A stretch of DNA of 64,000 nt from Girardinichthys multiradiatus. Lineage: Eukaryota; Chordata; Actinopteri; Cyprinodontiformes; Goodeidae. The notes below the pieces were generated by a model that worked only from the letters and a program-made list of their open reading frames with translations, searched no databases and was not told the DNA's origin. Position 1 is the first letter of the stretch, and each line of letters opens with the position of its first letter. The position numbers and the translations under genes are program-made. The DNA lies in the NCBI RefSeq assembly GCF_021462225.1, contig NC_061806.1, forward strand, positions 25,626,144 to 25,690,143. Reading direction: 5' to 3'. Positions 45,901-55,049 of the stretch are shown piece by piece.

Positions 45901-47456
45901 TTCTCTAACTACATGTGAGCCTGTGGCTGTTTTAGTGGCTGCGTTGAGGATTTTCATTAGTTGTAGCAGCTTTCTCAGCACAGCAGACAGCTAGCTCAGG
46001 AGGAATCGAACTCATCTGCTCTGCTCCATTTATTGATAAGACCTGAAATAGTCTAAACAGGCTTCTTAAGTGAAATCCATTAAATAAACTCATCTCCTGA
46101 AGTGTAGAAGAAAAAAAACAACCTTCAGTGATGAAAACGGACCCTTCATGAAACATACCTCTGTATTAATCAGTCATGGGAGTATTGATTGGCTTTTTAT
46201 TTACTTGTTTATGTTTAAAGGTTTTCATAAATTTGCTATTTCTCTGTCTGCAGCCAGGAGAAAAGAGGCCCACTTTACTTTACTCAAACACGAAGGCAAC
46301 AGTCTGGTGAAGAAGGGTGTCTTCCAGGAGGCTCTAGAGAAGTACAACGAATGTCTCTCAATAAAACCTGATGAATGCGCCGTTTACACAAACAGGTCAG
46401 TCCAAAACAACACAGAAATATTAATGCTTCTTATCTTAAAACATGTGTTTGAGAGACACAGTTACAGCTTGATTGCTGAAAATGTACACTCATCATGAAC
46501 ATGAATGACCTTATAATTTTAGACTTTTAATTATTTATTTCAGCAGTTCCTTCCCTTAATTTATTGAAGATTTTCTGCAATCTGCATAGGGTCAAATTTT
46601 AAACTGGTTTGTTTCCTTTAACAAACTTGGCTTTTAGGCAGAGTATATACATTTGTAACAGAGTTGACATCAGGTCAGCTGTTAATTTGAGGGGAAGTTG
46701 AAAATTTAGTAAGGATGTTCTTGGTGTTCATTATTCCTCCACTGTGAACAAGGCGTTTTAGGAGATTAAATGTTCTGCCACAAACAAATGCAGCTAGTTT
46801 TTCTGACATTTTCCTCTTCAGTAACTCTATTCCTAGACAAACAGTAGAGGGCACCACATTTTTATCAAGACAAGAGCAGTCTTATTTATAAACTTAAAAT
46901 GTGACCGAAAACAGATAATAAAACTACAGCCCTTTACAAGAATTTAGCAATAGATACATGTAAATGAAGAAGTTAAAAAAGTTACATGGAAACTTCAGAG
47001 TTGAACCACAGTTTTGACCTTTTGTTAGCAATATGTATAAATACTGACGGAATGGAAAAAAATATTTTAATAAAACTGAGAATATTTGAAGCGGGAACAT
47101 TTTTCCTCTCCCACTAGAGCCATTTGTTTCCTGAAACTGAATCAGTTCGAAGAGGCCAAACAGGACTGCGACTCGGCGCTGCAGCTGGATCCAGCAAACA
47201 AGAAAGCCTTCTACAGACGGGCCCTGGCTTTTAAGGGATTACAGGTGCCGAACACACTACTACCACTGATTTATTTGTTTCTGCTGTTTTACTGATGTTG
47301 TGTCTGTGTGATCACATCCAGGATTACCTGTCGGCCAGCAGCGACCTCCAGGAGGTCCTCCAGCTGGACCCCAAAGTCCATGAGGCTGAGCAGGAGCTTG
47401 AGGAGGTTACCTGTCTTCTGAGGCAAAGCTTGATAGATAAGGCAGCACACACATGA
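36903..47456 (+). CDS. spag1: SPAG1-like TPR co-chaperone, short form (spag1b-like)
   Basis: Seven coding exons: 36903-37224, 38926-39025, 40365-40517, 41629-41786, 46254-46395, 47118-47244 and 47322-47456. Phases agree throughout and give 378 residues. Residues 1-70 are a low-complexity, charged leader beginning MGNAQEKS (a possible N-myristoylation signal). TPR cluster one covers about 72-195 ([47 protein letters not shown]). A linker with [15 protein letters not shown] follows, then TPR cluster two about 245-378 ([45 protein letters not shown]). Wording matches SPAG1 rather than its relative TOMM34, and the place next to polr2k and rnf19a agrees. SPAG1 binds HSP70/HSP90 tails and helps assemble axonemal dynein arms. 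Human SPAG1 is 926 residues with another N-terminal TPR and a C-terminal RPAP3-type domain; neither is found in the window. Confidence 0.88.
37840..38785 (+). mobile_element. Decayed Tc1/mariner element, near full length
   Basis: Left end (tgccttccaaaaaaatgttc, cttgaacattttcatattgt) and right end (acaatgatgtactactttgt, tcaatacttttgcaaatctc) of the family are both visible. In between are transposase remnants, including cactgcacacaaaggcctaa, atatggtggtggcaccatca, and agtcaaagtccagacctaaa before the last Glu codon region. Part of the N-terminal coding region is deleted. It sits in spag1 intron 1. Confidence 0.75.
39668..39863 (+). mobile_element. tRNA-derived SINE with 16-bp target-site duplication
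   Basis: Starts gcgcggccctgatggtgtag with an A-box-like tggtgtaggggtt, then a B box (gggttcgagtcccgg), a pyrimidine-rich body (ctctctctacccctctttcc) and a tail ending aaggccactagtgctg. A 16-bp duplication with one mismatch flanks it (39652-39667 and 39864-39879; aaaataa then c or a, then aactgtag). It lies in spag1 intron 2, sense orientation. Confidence 0.85.
40518..41628 (+). other. spag1 intron 3
   Basis: A 1.1-kb intron. No recognised repeat; the base composition is more even than in other introns, but no open exon-like frame with splice sites was found. Confidence 0.4.
42676..44284 (+). mobile_element. Tc1-like DNA transposon, 1609 bp, with 200-bp inverted repeats
   Basis: Terminal inverted repeats of 200 bp (42676-42875 and 44085-44284) match with apparently a single mismatch (gaaaatttaac versus gaaaatataac). 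TA duplications flank it (42674-42675, 44285-44286). A transposase on the plus strand fills the middle. This is the best preserved transposon of the window, and near-identity of the TIRs implies recent mobility of its family. It is in spag1 intron 4. Confidence 0.95.
43004..44007 (+). pseudogene. Tc1-type DD34E transposase with one frameshift and one stop
   Basis: The start [16 protein letters not shown] opens a frame to 43561 with an HTH region ([20 protein letters not shown]), a second DNA-binding part and the first catalytic Asp in VLFSDESKF. Near 43520-43560 the frame shifts; the continuation [21 protein letters not shown] is readable in the next frame. That frame holds a TAG at 43642-43644 where GAG (Glu) is expected before ILEHFM, then runs open to 44007 with the second Asp in [10 protein letters not shown] and the Glu in [12 protein letters not shown]. 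The few lesions explain why the copy cannot move on its own. Confidence 0.9.
44287..46253 (+). other. spag1 intron 4, right part
   Basis: About 2 kb of intron after the Tc1. No exon, RNA gene or recognised repeat was seen, apart from a short inverted repeat near 44388-44417 (gtgctac...gtagcac). Confidence 0.4.
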
Positions 47457-48390
47457 AGTGGAAGGGTAGAACATATTTTTAATAGCACCAACACAGCTCC
47501 ACACATTTGCTGATGGGTGTGTAGTATAATGAATAGAAATAAGTTTATACATCAAACAAAAGAAAAGAAAGGTAACATTTGATTAACTCCCGCAGGGTGG
47601 AGACTGCACAGTGGCATGCTAAATGTTGGGTTCTTCAGGTAGATTTCTATTTTCTGTATTTAGCTGACCAAGTGGAGGATAAACTGATCTTCAACTCAAA
47701 TATAGTTTAATATTCAGCATTCTGTTCAACAGTTTCATGAAAATAAGCAGTATATTTCTTTTTACATTTCTAAAGTAAGAAAAGAAAGAATCACAATGAA
47801 ACATTGCTGCAACACCTTTACCACAGCCTCAAACATTTGTTATCTTGTTAGCGCTTACAGTTGAAACCAGATATTAATACAAATAAATATATATATATAT
47901 ATATATATATAATATAAATACGCTTCATAAAAAGACACGGGAAATTTTCCTCTCCGTCTGACATTAAATAAGACTAAGGTTTTTTGTTTTAGGTCATTTC
48001 TGATTATCATTATTGCTATTCGCTAAACTCTAAAATGACCAGAGAGATTTCTTTTACATATATTTCTTTGATACTTGCTTAAATTACCTTGTATTGTATG
48101 ACTTAAACATGTTGCGTATCCCTTCAGAAGGTTCTCACAATAATTTTCTGGAAGTTTGGCCCATTCCTTCTGACAGAGCTGGTGTACTTGAGTGAGGTTG
48201 GTAGGCCGCCTTACTCACACACCTTGTCAACTCTGTCCACAAATTTTGTTTGAGACTGAGGGCTTTGTGATGGCCACACCAAAAAAAATGTTTTGCTGCA
48301 TGCTTAGGGTCTTTGTCCACTGTGAAGACTAATATGCGCCTAGCAGGCACTTCAAAATGCAGAAGCACTTAAAAGTAGAAAGTTAATGGC
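47457..48390 (+). other. spag1 3' UTR and downstream
   Basis: Follows the spag1 stop. An AATAAA near 47882 overlaps the start of an AT microsatellite and is a weak polyadenylation candidate. No coding feature. Confidence 0.35.
47887..47911. repeat. (AT)n microsatellite
   Basis: About 12 AT units downstream of spag1. Confidence 0.9.
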
Positions 48391-49300
48391 AGTAGTAACT
48401 CCTTTAGTGACTTCATCTAGGAGAGAAACATCAAAACAGATACGCTTTGAGCCAGTTTTCAAGTATATAGGCTAAAAGAGAGCATACACAGTCACAGCAA
48501 TAGCTCATTGAATTGCTTTGTCTAGGGGAGAGACAGTGTTAAATACTGAAAGACAGGACTAAGTGTATCATCTATAGGAGTACATGAAAGATGTAACTTA
48601 TATGAAGAGAAAAAGCAAAGAGAGAACATAAAGTTAAAACCTGAAAAAATGGCAAATAATGCAAAATTGGAGAGTAGTAGGAGAATGTAGCAGAGTGTAG
48701 AAATGTGATTATTATGTCCTCCAGCAGCCTAAACCTATAGCAGCATAACTACTGAGGATAACCTAAGCCACTCTAAGTTTTATTATAAAGGAAAGTTTTA
48801 AGCTTAGTCTTAAAAGTAGACAGTGTCTGCCTCACGGACTAAAACTGGGAATTGGTTTCCCAGGAGGGGAGCTCGATAACTAAAGGATCTGCCTCCCATT
48901 CTACTTTTAGAGACTCTAGGAACCACCAGTAAACCTGCAGTCTGAGGAAGAAGAGCTTGATTGAGAACATTTGGAACAATTAGATCCCTGATGTATGATG
49001 GAGCTTGATCATTAAGCACTTTATATGTGTGGATATTCCATCTTTGAAGTCAGTTAATGTTTTGTTCTGGAGCTGTGAGCTATATAAAGTACCAGACATT
49101 TGGCCCCAGTTTTGTATGCCACACTGCAGCAGCCCTTTTCTGTTCATCAGTGGTGTAAAAGGGGAAAATGACAGACGTTTACCCCTGACTGGAGCACCTT
49201 GAAAAACCAGCTTTTCAGCTCCGTACCATGAAGTGTGTCTGGTAAACCACTGCTGCTCTGCAGAAAACCCTATGTAACAATATGCTTCATTTAAAAAGGC
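48390..49300 (-). mobile_element. LINE 3' fragment with ORF2 C-terminal piece
   Basis: The minus-strand frame 49019-48810 reads LNDQAPSYIRDLIVPN, then VPRVSKSRMGGRSFSYRAPLLGNQFP. This is the common C-terminal wording downstream of the reverse transcriptase in fish non-LTR elements (pattern: APSYxxDL ... LxVPRxRxxxxGxRxFxxxAPxLWN). Flanking sequence (48400-48780) is a non-coding tail typical of the same repeats. No catalytic part is present. Confidence 0.6.
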
Positions 49301-51540
49301 AAATGTCAAGGTACATGTAACTTGCTGGCAGTAATAATAATTATGCCCATTGTGATGTCATATATTGTAAATAGAGTTACCTGTGATGAAATAAGGAAGG
49401 ACAGAGTGGATAATGTGTGCCTTATTGAGATTTCTACCGCGCTTAGAAAGATATATGCCAAGATTAAAATTTCGAAGTCTGTTTGGTTTTTGGTTTTAAA
49501 GATGTTTGATTCCAAACTGAGCTGGGAATTAAAACAATGTATTGAAACTAATCTGACATATTTTTATGTTTAAGATGCATATTGTTTTTGGCACAACAAG
49601 ACAACTGAACAACTGCATTTCATTCGGCAATGTTAGAGAAAGGGATTTTTACTGCTTTTCCTTGAAATTTTGGTTACAGGTCACCCGACAGATTTTAGAC
49701 CTTCAACTATTATGAGTTTGTTTTAGATAGATGCACCATCAACATTATGGTAAATGTTCACTAGTTTTTCCTCATGCAGATTGCCATAAAGACATCGGAT
49801 ATCATTTAAATCATTTGGTGTGGCTTTTACAGCCACCTGTGAAACATCATGGAAATTGTAGACTACATATGTTTTTTTTTTTTTTTTTTCATCTTGCGAT
49901 CCTGCCTTTGTGTCATTATGGAAGAAATATGCCCCTGAGGACTCAAGTTGGCTGGTTTTTTATATTTTGCCAGGTGAATTTGTTAATGTATTCGTGACAA
50001 CTGAATGTGGGTGCATTGAGAAAACGCACAGGTATGCAGATGACAAAAAGAATGCTTAGTATTTAGGTACTAAAAATGTTTCAATGAGACTAGTGTCACC
50101 AGTTAAGCCCAAACGTTTTCATACCCCTTGCATGATTTTCATTCAAGATAATTTTGTTTTGCACTGAAAATTCAGTAACATGCAAAACATAATTTGGACA
50201 ACCATCTTTGTCGTTTAAAAGACCCAAAACCTACCACCATTAATCAAACAATTGACAAGCTTTAGAGCTTTTACATCTCATGTGAAAAAATGGCTCGAAC
50301 ACAGAAAAATTCGGGAACCCTGAAACTTCTGAACTGCTGAACAAGTTTTATGCATTATTTGAATCAAAGTTGTGGGTGTTTTTTCATTGAAGTCTTATTT
50401 TACTGGTAATTTTAAATACATTTTTTTGCAATATGAGTTTGATAGGTTAACTTCTGGATTGCAGGGAAGTTTGTTTTACTGTGGGCCTGCGAATTAGCCT
50501 TTGGCTAGAGGGCAAATAGGACAATGGTTTATTTTAACATGTGACGTCTTACCCCTGATCAAATAAATTTTAATAAAAAAATGACATAGAGAAAGATAAA
50601 AAAGGTGCATTAATTTTGGGAAAATAAGTGAATTTGCTTTTTTGGCATGTTGGAAATTATGTATACCCTTATTTATACCCTTTTCATTGGTATTGCAGCA
50701 ACCACACCGTTCTTATCTCTCATGTTTCCACAGGTATTTTGACAATTGATCTTTGATGATGAACTCTTAAGTCTTTGTCATCTCCCAAATCTTAAGCTCC
50801 CTCCACAGATTCTCTAACACATCCTTTCTGTCACTGTCATCATTCTGGACCTGAAAGTCACAATATATAAATTAAGTTTCAATCACCCTGTGGGAACCTT
50901 GGGACCCACTTGTAGCCACCTTTTAAATTTTTAATATAAGGCAAATGGCATGACATTTTCCCATAGTTAATGGTCTGGATCCATGTTAAAAATTGGCACC
51001 TCTCTTCTCATCCCACCTTCACTGTTTAAATGTTACTCGTACACTGGCCCAAACAGGTCCCCATTGACAGCCATTCAAACAATACTTTTGCATATACTTT
51101 AATGAATCACATAAAGCTTTTCAAACGTCTGCTGAAGTCGATTAAAAGATTTAAGCTTTAAAAGTACACCCCAGAGGACTAAAGTGGACCCAGAATTTGA
51201 CTTCTTTAAATCGCATCTCATTTCTGAGCACGGAATATCTCTTAGTGGACTAACATGTACTTAAAACAGTACCAGGGGTGTAAAATCTATGAGAATATAT
51301 GTAAACTCTATACAACACAATGTGCCACTTGTTTTATTTCATTAGGTTTTTCTTTGATGAATCCCTTCCAATAAAAATGAACAAAGCTCAGCTCTTTCTG
51401 GAAATGTTTTTTTTTTATTGCATCATGGAATGTAAAAGCATGTACTGTATGTAAATAACCTAAAATTAATGTAAATAAATGACAGTTTGAATGCTGAATT
51501 TTTTGATGTAATTTGTTAGGGTTATTCATGTTATGTTATT
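49301..51540. other. Intergenic between spag1 and rnf19a
   Basis: No gene seen. A poly-T tract lies near 49870-49889. 50100-50800 has scattered phrases (e.g. cccaaacgttttcatacccc) that resemble a worn transposon, but I cannot assign it. Confidence 0.35.
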
Positions 51541-51999
51541 GTGGCGTAGGCCTCCCTGGTAAGGCCTACGCCACGGTATTGGAGAGGAGAGTCCAGCCGA
51601 TAGTCGAACCTCGGCTTCTGGAGGAGCAGTGAAGTTTTCGTTCCGGCCGTGGATAGACAGACGGATCGGTGCGGCTGCCTCAGTAATGGGGACACTGTGC
51701 CGGTCCATTGTGGTATAGAGAGCTGAGCCGAAAAGCGAAGCCCTCACCTATGGCCATCTGGGAGGGGCTCGGAATAGAGCTGCTGCTCCTCTACATCGAC
51801 AGGAGCCAGTTGAGGTGGCTCGGGCATTTATACTGGATGTCTCCTGGGCGCCTTCCTCGGGAGGTGTTCCAGGCCCGTCCCACCGGGAGGAGGCCCAGGA
51901 CACCCAAGAGGAACTATATCTCTCGGAGGGCTTGGGAACGCCTTGGGCTCCCCCCGGAGGAGCTGGAGGAGGTGTATTTTGAACATGTTGAAAAATTAC
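51541..51999 (+). mobile_element. Internally deleted non-LTR retrotransposon fragment
   Basis: Two separate parts of a fish reverse transcriptase ORF are fused. 51560-51650 reads YATVLERRVQPIVEPRLLEEQ-like sequence from the RT thumb/finger start. From about 51655 it jumps to DRRIGAAASV, RELSRKAKPS, then LLLYIDRSQLRWLGHL, PGRLPREVFQARPTGRRPR and WERLGLPPEELEEV, the usual C-terminal end. The catalytic palm is missing, so this is an internal deletion. The fragment opens with a perfect 12-bp inverted repeat (51541-51552 and 51563-51574). Confidence 0.7.
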
Positions 52000-52426
52000 A
52001 AATATGACATCAAAACTATTACCATTTAATCTGTTCAAAAAGCAACACAAGTGAGGCAAGAAACTAAATGTATATTTCCATATCCGAGTTAATTGGCCTA
52101 TTGGCCCCGTCCGCATGGAGACAAGCTCAGGTGCATCCACGGAGATATCATCATTCAGGCGTTACGTCCACATGGATCCGGCACTTTGGGAAACCAAAAA
52201 CCATGATTTTTTTTAAACCGGATAAATATTTCAAAACATGTGTTGTTTCTAGTGTGTACATGTGAAATGCATGTCGTAGCTCCATCCCACATGCCTCTTT
52301 GCCACCATGTTGCTGTGTTTACCTCGGATGAGATGTCTGCCCAGCCAATCGATGTATTGGAATGGTTTGCTGGAAAACCTGAAAATGTTCTCCCAATAAA
52401 CTGACACAAACTGCTTGATTGCGAGC

Positions 52427-52432
52427 TTTATT
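52427..52432 (-). terminator. Candidate rnf19a polyadenylation signal
   Basis: TTTATT on the plus strand reads AATAAA in rnf19a sense, 2.6 kb after the stop. Other hexamers closer to the stop cannot be excluded. Confidence 0.3.
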
Positions 52433-54047
52433 GAAGGATATGCATTTACATGCACATTCAGACACAAGGAATCAAAATACACAAGTTTCTAGATAGCATA
52501 AGCCTCTTTTCACCAAAATTAGAGAACAAATATGACACCAACCATCAAATAAAAAGAGGAATTAAATATGGAGTTCTGACATGTAGAAAATAAACTGTGG
52601 GGTTTATTTAAAATAGAGAGATAGAAAATCCAACTTCAGCTGTTATTGAGCAGTTCAGAAAGCAGCTGGTTGATGTCATCTATAAGTGTCCAAGCTGCAA
52701 AACTCCAGATGCAGCTTTAGTGTCACGGCAGTCTGGCACCATTGATGCAAACTCCTTTGGAGAAACATACATTTTACCGCCAACCTGTGCTGATTATTCT
52801 TCACAAACTTTGGCGGCTTCAGGGGAACATTTTAAAACCTCAAACCAAACGAAAAATTTGGTTTAATCGTGGTTAATATGGAAAGTACGAGCAACTCCCG
52901 AACAAACAGGACCTGAAAGTAGTCTTTGGTAGGCCAAAACAGCTCATAACTCATAAGGTGGTTTATCCTGAACATTTTGTCTATCTGGTGCATTGTTTTT
53001 GAATAGGTAGAAAATTATCCAACAATATCACACCAAGACAGAATGAAATATAATAAAAAAACACTATACACACAGGAAAATCTTCCAAGGCACTGTAGGT
53101 TTGTCAAATATAAAATTATCTGCATCAATCATTTGCAAAAAGGGGAAAAAAAAAAAAACAAGAAAAATGTCTGCTGTTAAAGAACGCCCAAAGTTTAAAT
53201 TCAGAAAGTTTCATTTAGATTTATACAACAAAAACAGTTTATTATCATTACTGTACAGTCACTGCTTAATATTGAATGGGATAAATGTGCTTGGATACAG
53301 AAGCAGGCTCTCATTGCACAACATAGTTTCAAATAAAGTTGACACGTTTCCAGAGAAGAGAGATCATCTCATATTGTATAGTCTCCTTTAAGCTTATTTT
53401 ATCATTGCAAACACATTGTTTGGTTGAATTTCTGCCATTTTATTACCATAAGCCCTGTTTTTGTAAGAAGTGCTACACATTTGTATTTAGAAACAGGGCT
53501 CTGTTCCTATGATTTAAGTAACTGCGTTAAATTAACCTTTCATGCTTCAACTGCACTCTGAAGACGAAGTGAAATCTAATAAATCAGCAGACACAATCGT
53601 CCTGTTTACCAGTGCAGGTAGAAGATGGTGGCTTCGATCCAGAACATTTAAACGTAAAAATCAGTATTCATTTGCTTAGACCAAACACAGAGCTTCAACA
53701 TTTTAAACGGTCTCCCTCAAAGTTTTATAGACAAATAAGCAAATATGTAGGACAGAAACACGAGTCACAACTTAAACTAAATATATCATTTGTTTCTATG
53801 TCTGATTACGGAAAATCTAAGAAGCTTCTGTATCATGTGGTCCCAATATTACAGTCGAGGGTCATTTTGACAATCCAGAGGGAATCTGAGAGTAAACTGG
53901 CGACACAGTGGTGATACCAGATCATTCCTTGATTACCACTAAACAAGAAAGACTACATGTCTACAGATTAAATGAGAAAAGATTTATGTTTTATGATAGC
54001 AGCTTATATTATTTACTCCAAACCAGCATGAGGAAAACCATGAGAAC

Positions 54048-54680
54048 TCGGGATGTCCCAATCAAGGCGTTTTGAAATAATCGGCAGGCCATGCACTCGA
54101 ATCTGGGTTCCCCCAACAATCGAAACGTTTTTCACCATTTAGCTTCCCATCTTTTACAACTTCTCTGTGCTCAACGGACCGATGTCTGTGTAAGAAAAGC
54201 GGCACAGAAAGCAGCTGAAACACTGCTCATTTTATTTTATAACGTTCAAAGCAAATCGCTACATCAATCAAGAGCCACTTTTTCAGCAGGTTTGTCTGCT
54301 TGATTGAACCGAAAAGTCACTGAAATGAAATACGCCGGGTTATCACCAATTGGAAATATCAAAACAAAGTAAATATGCTAGCGTTAGCCAAGCACTTCAG
54401 CAAACTCGGTATTAAAACACCCTTAGCCCGACCAATGCTGGGAAAAACTGTTATTGTCAGAAAGGATGAAGCAGTGCCCTGACGTCATTGGGAAGTAAGT
54501 TAAATGGGGGACAATCACAACACTAACATAAACCATAGTGTGTTTTCTTACTGTTTGCGAAAGCTGTAGTATTTCAGGAACACACAAAGCAATAACATTT
54601 AATAACTTATCCATCTGGGACATTCCTAAATGACTCGGATTGCCATTTAGGACAAAAGAATCCCGATCGGGACATCCCTA
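54048..54680. mobile_element. Probable non-autonomous hAT-like element
   Basis: The left end reads tcgggatgtcccaatc and the reverse complement of the right end tagggatgtcccgatc, an imperfect terminal inverted repeat about 630 bp apart. This end wording is common in fish hAT-type repeats. I do not see a clear 8-bp target duplication, so it is old or the class is uncertain. It would be within the rnf19a 3' UTR. Confidence 0.5.
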
Positions 54681-55049
54681 AACACTGGTTTCAACTGGGT
54701 TCTGTAGGATACTGTCTACACTGTGCAGATCATCACAGCTCAAGCAGAATCTCAGCAAGCTCAAAAACTGCTCCAAACATGTCCATTCAAAGCTAATGGC
54801 AAACAAACACACTGCCCTTCTAACAGACTGAAACTCGACAAAACCAGGGATCCAAATGATTTTCTATCCTGCGTATAAACATATCCATAAATCTCCAGCG
54901 TACTTCCACCTCACCTTCTGTTACTGAACAGCTTAACTTCGCATCCATAACCCTGATCTTCAGCTTCCCAACTTTAATGAAGTCGAAGTTTGATAATAAA
55001 GCTAACAGAGCTTGCAGCAGTAACACAGCACAAGGACAGGAGGGAACCG

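Larger units (their letters stand above)
52000..55049 (-). other. rnf19a 3' UTR and downstream region
   Basis: Follows the rnf19a stop on the minus strand. An AATAAA at 52432-52427 would end a 2.6-kb 3' UTR. A hAT-like element lies inside (54048-54680). 52085-52200 carries phrases (ccgtccgcatggagacaagc, gtccacatggatcc) seen in a common fish DNA-transposon repeat. Confidence 0.4.

Noticed and set aside
47324..47555. Minus-strand ORFs across spag1 last exon
   Set aside because: Opposite strand of a TPR exon with matching phase and splice site; no support.
50100..50800. Possible worn Tc1 element
   Set aside because: Some phrases look like terminal repeats but no transposase block, TIR pair or duplication could be matched.
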